In this document: piece after piece, positions 45,940-56,349 of the stretch
How the letters are laid out: each line of letters opens with the position of its first letter
How positions within the stretch are numbered: position 1 is the stretch's first letter
Assembly: GCA_026214975.1 (NCBI GenBank)
Contig: CM047810.1
Coordinates: 868,001-932,000, forward strand
Direction: 5' to 3'
Length of the DNA: 64,000 nt
From: Gentiana macrophylla
Taxonomy: Eukaryota > Streptophyta > Magnoliopsida > Gentianales > Gentianaceae
Translations under genes and position numbers: made by a program
The notes under the pieces: model-generated
What the model was told of the DNA's origin: nothing
Database searches by the model: none
Seen by the model: only the letters and a program-made list of their open reading frames with translations

Positions 45940-47480
45940 TGTTAAGGGTGATTTTATACGTTTTATAAGGATATATTTTATGTCAATATTCCCCATATTC
46001 TTAGGATTTTCATAGAAATCGAGCTTATAATCGATTAATTGAGTAAATGGTGTTTCTAATAGGTTAAATTGCAAAACGTAGCGATTTATGTGTTTAAATC
46101 ATGATTTTATATTATTTTAGGATTGTGTTACGCTTTGGTATGTTTTTCCTACATTGTAGATACACATTGTTGATGGAAAGGATGATTTTAAAGAGATGAA
46201 TTAGAGTGGAAAATCCCGAAATATACTCGTAATACGACGGGCTAATCAAAAAGGCGTTTTTTGAAGAAGAGTCCTTAATGAAAGTTGTAGAGTTTTCCGA
46301 GAGCTTTTTTATGACATTCGGATCATAATTTTTGGAGGTCTACAACTCAAGATATGAATTTTAGAAGTTTGAGTTCAGCCTCTATGCAAACTGGCGTCCA
46401 AGGTCGACTCTCAGCAGAACCGACTTACACATTGCCACAGCCGACATATATTTCAATTCCCTAATTAATTAGGATAATTTCAGCCGCAATTATTTAGAAG
46501 TAGCCGACATACTCCTCTATATATATGCAGCAGCTTGTAAACCTAAATATCCCATAATTCATACAAAATATTCAAATGGCAACTTCACAAAGCAGCAGCT
46601 TTCTCTCGGAGGCTTGTCCGGTCACCCGAGCCTTGTGCTCGGGTGATCCGGGGTTAGATTAGATGTAGTTTTCTTCCGTTTTTCGATTCATGGATTCAAC
46701 AATTGTACCAACTATGTGAGTTTGATTTTTTTTTTTCAATTAATTCAATCCTTTTTATTTTCATGATCTTTAATTTATTTTGTATATTTCTGTGATTATG
46801 ATGCTATTATGTGAATTAGATCGAGAGATATGTTTACTAATTGATATGTTTACAACATACGGAAGTTGCATGACGCTTAGACCACCATAGAAAGATAGGA
46901 TTTTTAATCGTTAATGATGACAAGTTAATCGATTAATTATCTAGGTTGTTAGATTCTAAAATACGAGAGTTAACCTGAATCTACACCGAGTGTTGTATGG
47001 AAATCAGTTTCAACTTACGAGAGAGTAGAGATTGATAAATTGGATTCACTAAGGAATTAGGAATCCGTAGCTTGAGAATAAATTCACTAAGGAATTAGGG
47101 GTTTATGTATCGTGAAAAGGTGAAACCACAAATCGAATTAGAATCATGAGATTAACTAGGATTGAGATCACATAGGTTTGTATATTGGTTGTTTGATCCC
47201 ATGTCTTTAGTTTAGATTGTTTTATTTTGTTTTCTAGGTTAGATTTATTTGATTTGTTCTTTGTTTTTATATCTCTTTCTTTCGCTTTATTTCGTTAAGA
47301 GTAACAATTTAGGAGATTAGTGAAATTAGATTCAACATCCCTTTTCCCTGTGGATCGACCCTGTACTTACCCTACTATGCTATCAACTACCCGATATTTG
47401 GTCGGTTAGGAGTTAGTTTGCATGTTAAGTATAGGTTTATAAATTTTCTTATGTTTTTATGATACAAAATCCTCCCAACA
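45940..47480 (+). repeat. 5' LTR of the LARD-like element
   Basis: A TATA box (TATATATA, about 46518-46525) and a CCGGTCACCCGAGCC...GGCTCGGGTGA-like GC-rich hairpin at about 46618-46652 are visible. The 3' part has CCCTGTGGATCGACCCTGTA. Confidence 0.95.
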
Positions 47481-47484
47481 AAAG

Positions 47485-47501
47485 TGGCGCCGTTGCCGGG
47501 G
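47485..47501 (+). promoter_or_regulatory. Primer-binding site (tRNA-Asp)
   Basis: TGGCGCCGTTGCCGGGG lies four bases after the LTR and is the exact complement of the plant tRNA-Asp 3' end as generally reported for Athila/Tat-type elements. Confidence 0.93.
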
Positions 47502-50222
47502 AATCGGTGCTTTGTTGAATCTAATTAAATTAATTTTTCTATTTTGTTACGTTTCAATTATCTTTATTTGAATAAAAGTAGCGTTAAGTGCATTGAGAGT
47601 TTTTATTTTTGCCGTGTTTCGATGACCGTTAGGTTAAGAATGTGCAAAAAGTTTTTTACTCAATGTATGAAACGTGAATTACATGTTTATGTGTTTTCTG
47701 ATCTAACCCTCTGTGCTTAAATTTGTCCGTGGTCGCTTTGATGAGGTTGTGTATGAAAAGTATGCGAGAATATTTAGGGTGTCTTTGTGTTGTTCCTGCG
47801 TCGTGTGCGTATTCGATGATCGAACGAGCGTTCAAGTAAGTGAACGCCCGTCCCATCCCCTAACAATGCAGTAACCGAGCGTTTGAGGTGGAACGGCCGT
47901 CCGGTGCAAAAAGTTCAACTCTGATCTGATGACAAGAACCAGACGGGCGTCGACTTGTTGAACGCCCGTCCGGCCTGCATAAGTGTGGAACACCCGTTTG
48001 AAATTTTAAACGCACGTCCAGGTTCTGAATTTTTCTTGCTTTGAATTTTTAATGCTTTATTTAATATGGATTTCTTTCATACGAGCTTCTGTGGCTAATT
48101 TCTTTTACGTAGATGTTCTGATCTTGCATATTCATATCTTTCCATCTACGAATCCATGATAACTTTTATATACATGATTCATCTAGGCATGTTATAGTTA
48201 CTGTCGGTTCTCGTATGCTATAACTGTTCTTATCATTGTTAGTGGCTAATGTCGGTTTCCGTATGCTACATATCATTATGATGAATCTTTTAAGCTTTGA
48301 GACTTATGTGCTTCCTTGTTATTTTTATAACTCATTTGGGTAGTAACTGTCGGTTTTCCGTTGCTACGATGGAAACCTTATGCGTTATATCTGTTTAGTA
48401 TAGCTAACTGTTGGCTTCCATAATGCTATCACCTTTTGATGAGTCTTAAGGCGCGTCTACACTGCATGTAATGAACAGCACTGTTGTTTATCGTAACCTG
48501 TCATTATTTGGTAGACGTTTATTATATACATGTCATGCTGCAAATGAGTGGGCTAGTTTTCTTTCTTTTATTTTCTTTTATTTTTGCATATCATTTAGAT
48601 GCATATCATTTAGTTGCATGTCATCTAGTTGCATTGTTTTTCTATTTTTCTTTTATTTTTCTTGAGCGTAGTTAACTGTCGGTTTCCGTAATACTACCTC
48701 GTTTTCTTTATTTTTAGTTTCTGCATAGGCCGTAGTCACTGTAGGGTTGTCCTCCAAACTTGCTCAGCCTGAGCCTGTCAGAATTTATTTTTATTTATTT
48801 TATTTTTAGGATTGCATATCATGTAGGCTGCATTGTAGTATATTTTCATGTAGTTGCACCTAGCCTACTGTTGTGTAATGTTCCATGTATATGTATTCCA
48901 TCGTTATATGAGCTTAAATTTGAAATATCTCTATATCTCCTTTTCCATGTGCTTTATATATGTGATCTTTTCTTTTTCCCCGTAGACTCTTTTTGCACTA
49001 ATCAAGTCTGCAGGATATTTTTGATAGCTATTGTGCACTTTCACGATGAATTCAGTTTACCTGTGATGCTCCACGATCTCTTGAGCTATGCAAAGAATTT
49101 TGGTTTTTACCGATTTTTCCGGAATTGCCAAAGATCCAATCGCCTAAGTTCTCTAATTTATTATTTCGCACAACTTGAGGACAAGTTGCAATCTAAGTGT
49201 GGGGGAGAGGATGGTTTATATGTATCTATGAGTCGTTTGCTCAATTTCTATTATATTTCTATGAAAAGTGCTTAATTTTAAAAATTTTGTTTTGTCCCGA
49301 GTGAGCATTGCATGTCTTTGTTCGATGTTTATAATCATTGATGCTGTATTCTGCATATTTAGTAAATTTAGTTGTTTCACCCGACACTATTTTTCACGTG
49401 CCATAGTAGATGATGAGCTATGTTTTTAAGCCATACCCATTTGATTAGAGATTTTTGATGATTATCGCATGATTCTTTGCTTCCAAACGAATTTTGAAAA
49501 TTTTAATAGTTTGTATTTAGAGTTAAAGTATGACATACTGTGAATATCTGAAGGTTTGAATGTGATAAATGACACGTAACTATTGCGCTTTTGAAATGAA
49601 GTGAATAAGTGAAGTTGTTTTAAATTATAAATGTGTGTGTCGAAAGTCGGTCGATGATTTGAGTGAGGTAGGTCATACCACGAATGTCCTATTCCACTAT
49701 GATGACCAAAAGCTCACGCACGGCTAGAAAAAGTCGCCTTATGATTGGAGTAAGTAGGGGATTAGCAGGAAATGTCCTATTCTGCTATGAGGGCAATAGC
49801 TCATTCTGATGTGTGTTTAATTGTGAAATAATTAAATCAACTTATGAGAATAGTGATATGAATTAAACGAAAGACTTAGTTATCGTCGATCTTATCCCCA
49901 GTATAAACTGAAAGATATGTTGTAGGGACTATCCTCTAAGTATGTCGGAAATATTTTAGATGCTCCCTATTATTTTTTTCGGGGTTTGTATGTTTTGTGA
50001 GGTGCATGTTATAATCGTTTTTATATGTCTAATTTAAATGGGATGTTGGCTAGTTTTGCTTGAATTAATTTCAAGTGTGGATTTAGTGGAAATTTATTAT
50101 GGCTATGCACACACTCACTTGGGTGAACCTCTAAACCACTTGAATATGTTTTATATTTGCATAAGTGTTTATTTGTCTCGAGTGATGATTATGTTTTGTC
50201 TTGCTCGGGACGAGCAAGGTTT

Positions 50223-50236
50223 AAGTGTGGGGGAGT
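50223..50236 (+). promoter_or_regulatory. Polypurine tract of the LARD-like element
   Basis: AAGTGTGGGGGAGT directly precedes the 3' LTR. Confidence 0.9.
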
Positions 50237-51777
50237 TGTTAAGGGTGATTTTATACGCTTTATAAGGATATATTTTATGTCAATATTCCCATATTCTTAG
50301 GATTTTCATAGAAATCGAGCTTATAATCGATTAATTGAGTAAATGGTGTTTCTAATAGGTTAAATTGCAAAACGTAGCGATTTATGTGTTTAAATCATGA
50401 TTTTATATTATTTTAGGATTGTGTTATGCTTTGGTATGTTTTTCCTACATTGTAGATACACATTGTTGATGGAAAGGATGATTTTAAAGAGATGAATTAG
50501 AGTGGAAAATCCCGAAATATACTTGTAATACTGACGGGCTAATCAAAAGGCGTTTTAAAGAAGAGTCCTTAATGAAAGTTGTAGAGTTTTCCGAGAGCTT
50601 TTTATGACATTCGGATCATAATTTTGGAGGTCTACAACTCAAGATATGAATTTTAGAAGTTTGAGTTCACCTCTCTATGCAAATCAAGGCGTCCAAGGTC
50701 GACTCTCACAGAAACTGACTTACACATTGCCACACATTGACATATATTTCAATTCCTAATTAATTAGGATAATTTCAGCCGCAATTATTTAGAAGTAGCC
50801 GACATACTCCTCTATATATATGCAGCAGCTTGTAAACCTAAATATCCCATAATTCATACAAAATATTCAGCGGCAACTTCACAGCAGCAGCAGCTTTCTG
50901 GGAGGCTCCAAGTCCGGTCACCCGAGCCTTGTGCTCGGGTGATCCGGGGTTAGATTAGATGTAGTTTTCTTCCGTTTTTCGATTCATGGATTCAACAATT
51001 GTACCAACTATGTGAGTTTGATTTTTTTTTTTCAATTAATTCAATCCTTTTTATTTTCATGATCTTTAATTTATTTTGTATCTTTCTGTGATTATGATGC
51101 TATTATGTGAATTAGATCGAGAGATATGTTTACTAATTGATATGTTTACAACATACGGAAGTTGCATAAACGCTAGACCACCATAGAAAGATAGGATTTT
51201 TAATCGTTAATGATGACAAGTTAATCGATTAATTATCTAGGTTGTTAGATTCTAAAATACGAGAGTTAACCTGAATCTACACCGAGTGTTGTATGGAAAT
51301 CAGTTTCAACTTACGAGAGAGTAGAGATTGATAAATTGGATTCACTAAGGAATTAGGAATCCGTAGCTTGAGAATAAATTCACTAAGGAATTAGGGGTTT
51401 ATGTCTCGTGAAAAGGTGAAACCACAAATCGAATTAGAATCATGAGATTAACTAGGATTGAGATCACATAGGTTTGTATATTGGTTGTTTGATCCCATGT
51501 CTTTAGTTTAGATTGTTTTATTTTGTTTTCTAGGTTAGATTTATTTGATTTGTTCTTTGTTTTTTATGTCTCTTTCTTTCGTTTATTTCGTTTAAGAGTA
51601 ACAATTTAGGAGATTAGTGAAATTAGATTCAACATCCCTTTTCCCTGTGGATCGACCCTGTACTTACCCTACTATGCTATCAACTACCCGATATTTGGTC
51701 GGTTAGGAGTTAGTTTGCATGTTAAGTATAGGTTTATAAATTTTCTTTTGTTTTTATGATGCAAAATCCTCCCAACA
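50237..51777 (+). repeat. 3' LTR of the LARD-like element
   Basis: Same length and nearly the same sequence as 45940-47480. Followed by ATCAC and the continuation of the NET1 exon. Confidence 0.95.
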
Positions 51778-53075
51778 ATCACATAATAGGAAGTATCGAG
51801 GAAATGAAACGGTCTATCACAACGTACAAGGACGAGAAGCGATTGTTACAAGTTGAAAAGAGTGTTCTTTCTTCTACGTTACTAAGCCAGATGGCATTAG
51901 AGGGCGCAGATATTAACTCAAAGAAAGAGCTTTTAGAGGAGGACAAAAAAGTCATAAAAGAGAAACTCATGAATGTGGAAAACGAACGGGCTATTGAAAT
52001 CACAACTCTCGTTACTGCAGACGGATATGAGCATTCTATCTTCCAAGAATTGTGACATGGAGAAAGCGTACATGGATTTGCTTGAAAATCATTTTCAGTT
52101 GCTCGATGAAAACCGGTGTCTATTCCAAGAATGTTGTGATCTTAATGCAGAGAAATGTTTGTTTGAAGAGGAAAACATTGATTTTGCTGTACGAGACATT
52201 AACCTTTTCGATTCTTTCCACTGTATTAGAGATCTTCGCGAATGAGGATTCCATGGAACTGAATACAATGGATGAAGTATTGTATGATCTGACAGTGACA
52301 AAAGATGAACTTGAAAAAGAAAGAGAATTATTGCAAGGGAAGTTGGAATTGAAGGAAGAAGAAAATATGTGTTTGGAAGATGTAGTTCAGAGTTTCGAGT
52401 TGGAGATGCTGGGCGTAAAAGAAGTCTTGAAATAGAAAGAAACCAAGCTTTTTGAATCAGAACGGAAGTTACGAGCAGAAGAGGAAATCAACTTGGAATT
52501 GGGCAACACTTTGGACATTCGAAAGACTCGATTTGTAGAATCATCGCTCGCGAGAGTAACTACAGAATGCGAGGAACATAAGGGCAAAAAAGAGAATTTA
52601 AGTGCCGAGTTGGAGGTGAAAGACGCAGAAGTTGAACTCGGGGAAGCTGAAGCTGCTGTATTTTCTTTCAGTTAATTTTTATTTTTATTTTTTTATGTCT
52701 TTTTTCAATAATGTATCATGTGTTTCTTGCTGCGGACAGTCGTCTCTGTCAACATAAAAGAATTGCCAATGCCGGAACTCTATTGACTTAGCCGTAATCC
52801 TGCTTTCTTTCTGCGTGTATACAGAGTGCAGGCTTCGATGATTTTCCTACAGATGATGAACTTACTGTGCAAACTGGAATCCAAGATCTACGAAAGTTGC
52901 AGTTGAGGATTAACGCGCTTGAGAAGACTATGATTGAAGAGATAAAACAGCTTGTTGTGCAGCAAAACCCCAAAGCGGAGGATAAAAAAGGTATTGTCAT
53001 AAAGAAAATAACAAATTTGAAACCTCATGGTGGCTTTATTCACATAAAAGCGAAGGAAAAGAATGAACTTGGGCC

Positions 53076-53989
53076 CAGGGCCGTTCCTGACATTTAGTAG
53101 GCCCGGGGCAAGACTAAAACAATGGCCCCTTTTTATTACCAAATTCCAACAAATTTATCAAGAGCTCATCTTTGAGACTCTCGAAACTGTTCATCTCGTT
53201 TTTTTCTTTTTACCTTTTTTCACTTCCTGATAAATGTATTTTATGCACCATCATAAAAATAAATATTCAACAATAACACAATTGTACAAGGAAATTAAAG
53301 AAAGCACCTGTATAGAGTACTAGTTTCCAAGAAAAAACAATAGCTACCCCCTCAAAAACTTCGTAAACCTCCTGATTAAACCTGTCACTCAAACACAATT
53401 GACCAAACAATATAAATTATAAATAAAAAAACTAGAACAATGTACCAAACCAATAAATCAATAAAATCATTCACTGGGAAATCAACAGTTTATCAAATAC
53501 TAATTAACAAAAACAATCTTACCCAACCATAGAGGCCGCGAGCAGTAGACGAAGGAGAGATGAATTAAATTTTGGATATTTTGTTTTAGAAAATTGCAAG
53601 AAAAAATTATGAAGATCTTAATTTTTTTTTGAAAGAAAAAGATTGGTCGAAGTGGAACATGAATGAGACGTGAAAAGCTTGAGTGCTAATAAGGTTTACG
53701 GTTTACCGTTCCAGTTACAACATTTATAATTTTATATATAATAATTTATAGAACAAAAAACAGAAAGGAAAAAAAAAAGAAATAAATTGTAGATGGGAGA
53801 GCTTGAACCTGGATCATTTAGTTAGACTACACACCCTTCATCCATTACGCCAACATGCATTTATATCAAAATAATTATTTTTGTCCTTTTTATATAAACG
53901 ATAAAACTGTAAACATGTAGCTATAGGCCCCACTTGTATCGTGGGCCCGGGTCGGTCGCCCATCCCGCCGGGGCCCAGGGCCGGCCCTG
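53076..53989. mobile_element. Non-autonomous hAT-type element in the NET1 pseudogene
   Basis: Starts CAGGGCCGTTCCTG and ends CAGGGCCGGCCCTG, which is self-complementary, giving imperfect inverted ends. An 8-bp target duplication CTTGGGCC (53068-53075 and 53990-53997) is typical of hAT elements. GC-rich ends (GGCCCGGGGC, GGGCCCGGG) enclose AT-rich non-coding DNA. Ignoring the insert and one duplication copy, NET1 reads on in frame (KEKNELGP then NLDSNVV). Confidence 0.93.
53790..53860 (-). other. tRNA-like (pol III A/B box) sequence inside the hAT element
   Basis: On the minus strand TTGGCGTAATGGATG resembles an A box, and 31 bases later GGTTCAAGCTC resembles a B box. A GTGTGTAGTCTAAC loop-like segment lies between. 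No intact cloverleaf was traced, so it is a tRNA- or SINE-derived relic at best. Confidence 0.35.
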
Positions 53990-54107
53990 CTTGGGCCTAA
54001 TCTCGATAGCAATGTCGTGTTGTTTGATGTTAAAGAAAAAGCATTAGCATCCAAGAAGGGAAGTTCATTGAAAAATATTCGGCTAGATCAAATCTCGTAA
54101 TCTTTTT

Positions 54108-54885
54108 GGATGACACCGCAGTACCTTTCCTTCCTCCAATTCTTCTTTCTAATAGTAGGCTAGCTTCATTCCAAACAAGATCTTTTTCACGCGCCACGGA
54201 CAAAGCAAGAATAATCATCATTCCATACACTCCATCCAAATCCCGATACACTCGCCCGTGATGGCCCATTCCTCAACATCCTAGAATCATTCCAGCAAGA
54301 GGTATAACACCACCCACCCGATCTAAGAGATCGGTGAATTCAACCAAATAGTCAAGTTCAATTCAACCAAATAGTCAAGTTCATAGATGTTTAGGTTGTC
54401 ATATCAAGTGCCAATGCCACCCTGAGTCGAAGATACAATTGCAGATCCAGATCCGGATCTGTCTCTAGACAAAGCCCCAGCATTACACGTCTACCGTCAA
54501 CTTTCTGCTTTTCCCGTGGATGGTTCAATGAACTTTCGTGGGGCAGATTTATGACAAAAGCTACAAACATCCTGTAAATTCTAAATTTCCCAGAATAACC
54601 CAGACTGCCAACATGATTAAGAACTCCAAAGAAACGTTGCCAAAGCTATATATCAATTGTTTCAGATAGATCTGAATGATATTCAAAGTACATAATCATT
54701 CGAGCGAGCTTAACTAGCCCCAACATCATAGACCAATTCAATGAAATCATTCGCAAACACAACATCGTTATCATGCCAGACCTTGAGATTTTGTTACGGC
54801 GGCACATTTTGTCGTGTAGATGCCAGCCTCTTGAAATTTTGTTACCGTCGCACATTTTGTCGCATGGGGAGAGGAGAGACACTAA
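54108..54885 (-). repeat. Left arm of a large palindrome
   Basis: The reverse complement matches 55015-55850 along most of its length, with indels. Examples: CACGGGCGAGTGTATC.GGAT, AACATCATAGAC and its inverse, GATCTGTCTCTAGACAAAGC and its inverse. The minus strand carries an open frame (54030-54269: YRDLDGVYGMMIILALSVAR) with a counterpart in the right arm. Confidence 0.8.
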
Positions 54886-55014
54886 ACTAGGGTTTTGTAA
54901 CTAGGTTTTTGTAAAGCAGGAAGCGACTGCGGGTGGAATTTTCGTGATGCAAACACATAAACAAGAGTGAAAAAAACTCGGAAACCAAACCAACCGTCGA
55001 ATCAAATCGGTCCA

Positions 55015-55850
55015 AACCGATAACACATAACACGACAAAATGTGCTGTCGTAACAAAATCTCAAGGGCTGGCAGAATGAAAAAAACTTGAAAACCAAACC
55101 AACCGTCGAATCAAATCGGTCCAAACGCATAACACGACAAAATGTGCGGCTGTAACAAAATCCCAGGGGCTGGTATGATGACGATGTTATGTTTGCGAAT
55201 GATTTCATTGATTTAGTTCATGATGTTGGGGCTAGTTAAGTTCGCTCGAATGATTGTGTACCTTGAAAATCATTTAGATCTATCTGAAACGATTGATAGT
55301 TTTGGCAGCGTTTTTTTTTAAAGTTTTTAATCATGTTGGCGGTTTGGGTTATTTAGGAAAATTTAGAAATTGCAGGATGTTTGTAGCTTTTGTCAAAAAT
55401 CTGGCCGCGAAATTTCATTGAATCCTCACAGGAAAAGCAAAAAGTTGATGGTAGACGTGCAATGCTGGAGCTTTGTCTAGAGACGGATCTGGATCTTTGA
55501 CTCAGGGTGGCGTTGGCACTTACTATGTCAACCTAAACATCTCCGAACTTAACCGTTTGGTTGAATTCACGGATCTCTTAGAGCGGGTGGTGGTGTTATA
55601 CCTTTTGCTGGAATGATTCTACGTCTGGAATATAACATAACGTTCCAACTGACGTTGAATTGGTAAATGAGGAATGGGCCTATCACGGGCGAGTGTATCA
55701 GGATTTGGATAGAGTCTATGGAATGATGATTATTCTTGCTCTGTGGCGTGTGGAAAAGATCTTGCTTGGGATGAAGCCCGTCTACTATTAGAAAAAATTG
55801 GCAAAAGAAAAGGTATTGCACTCACTGTCATCCAAAACTCCCGGTTTGAT
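55015..55850 (+). repeat. Right arm of the large palindrome
   Basis: Inverted copy of 54108-54885. The spacer of about 130 bp (54886-55014) itself holds the start of a ~105-bp tandem repeat (AAACCAAACCAACCGTCGAA, TCAAATCGGTCCAAAC) that runs to about 55180. Arms differ by indels, so they are not recent. Confidence 0.8.
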
Positions 55851-55985
55851 GAGGGTGAATTTGCATCGGTGTATGAGCATATGGGGGCATCTGCATTAGG
55901 TGCTGCTACAACTGCATCTGATGGTGCTACAACATCTACTGCTGTTGTTAGCATCGACCAATGCATGAAAAATGTTTATGTTTAA
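55675..55985 (+). pseudogene. Gene fragment in the right palindrome arm, unrecognised
   Basis: YHGRVYQDLDRVYGMMIILA (about 55680) continues after a frameshift as LAWDEARLLLEKIGKRKGIA and then an Ala/Thr-rich tail ending SIDQCMKNVYV at 55985. The left arm carries the first part in the same sense. The tail lies outside the palindrome. I do not recognise the family. The paired copies suggest a captured or duplicated gene piece. Confidence 0.4.
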
Positions 55986-56349
55986 TGGAAGAAACATAGC
56001 ATTTCTCGATTCGTTCATTGGTAAAACATACCTTGATTCTTTAGCAACCAGTAACACGGGACTTTTAATATAATATGGTTGATACAAACTCTTTGAAGTC
56101 TAGATGCAGTGTGGTACTTTTCTACCAATATGTTAATATAGTGATGGTTCGAAATGAATATTTTATCCATAGATAACACTACTATTGATATATTATAAAA
56201 CGATTTGAACAACTTATTTGTAAACTTATTTAAAAAGGGGGCAAAAGACGCTTTTTATTTTATTCAGTGCTAAAGTGATGGCCTATTTGTTTTGTGTAAG
56301 TAATAAAATAAAATTGGATTTTACTTATTATTATATATACATACATATA

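Larger units (their letters stand above)
47481..50236 (+). other. Internal region of the LARD-like element, non-coding
   Basis: Contains ACGGGCGT/ACGCCCGT modules (47.82-48.03 kb), a dispersed TAACTGTCGGTTTCCGTATG motif (five to six copies, 48.19-48.75 kb), a degenerate ~95-bp repeat (AATGTCCTATTC-CTATGA, 49.66-49.80 kb), and two AAGTGTGGGGGAG boxes (about 49195 and 50224). No domain motif in any frame. Confidence 0.8.
45940..51777 (+). mobile_element. Non-autonomous LTR retrotransposon (LARD-like, Tat/Athila relative)
   Basis: Two 1541-bp LTRs (45940-47480, 50237-51777; TGTTAAGGGTG...CCTCCCAACA), ATCAC target duplications, a perfect tRNA-Asp primer site, and a polypurine tract AAGTGTGGGGGAGT. 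The internal 2.76 kb (47481-50236) has no gag or pol motif, only short chance frames, so it depends on a relative for proteins. The LTRs look nearly identical apart from a few short indels and substitutions, so this is among the younger insertions. The LTR is related to the minus-strand LTR at 38991-41331. Confidence 0.95.
44004..54100 (+). pseudogene. NETWORKED1-like (NET1, KIP1-like) actin-binding protein pseudogene
   Basis: The exon opens in the NAB actin-binding domain: KVKAMIKLIEEDADSFATRA, a TAG at 44087 where Lys is usual, then PELMKLVEEFYRAYRALAES. A long coiled coil follows. Further stops: TAA at 45176, TAG at 45566 and TAG at 52433. Frame changes near 45672, 52020 and 52220. NET1-type blocks: LEGLREKSKGLEEICHLLKS (about 45760), LLDENRCLF (about 52102), ELGEAEAAVFSFS (about 52634), GIQDLRKLQLRINALEK (about 52873), and KNIRLDQIS plus TAA (54098-54100), the C-terminal box cut short. 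A retrotransposon (45940-51777) and a hAT element (53076-53989) interrupt it. The reading continues in frame across both target sites once the inserts are ignored. NET1 proteins link actin to membranes; this copy is dead. Confidence 0.93.

Noticed and set aside
48760..49275. 171-residue frame inside the LARD-like element as a possible gag
   Set aside because: Phe/Tyr/Ile/Leu-rich without any zinc knuckle or gag motif, and it crosses the PPT-like box; best explained as chance.
55743..55985. Intact small gene in the right palindrome arm
   Set aside because: The frame starts after a frameshift relative to the paired arm and lacks a recognised domain; a fragment is more likely.
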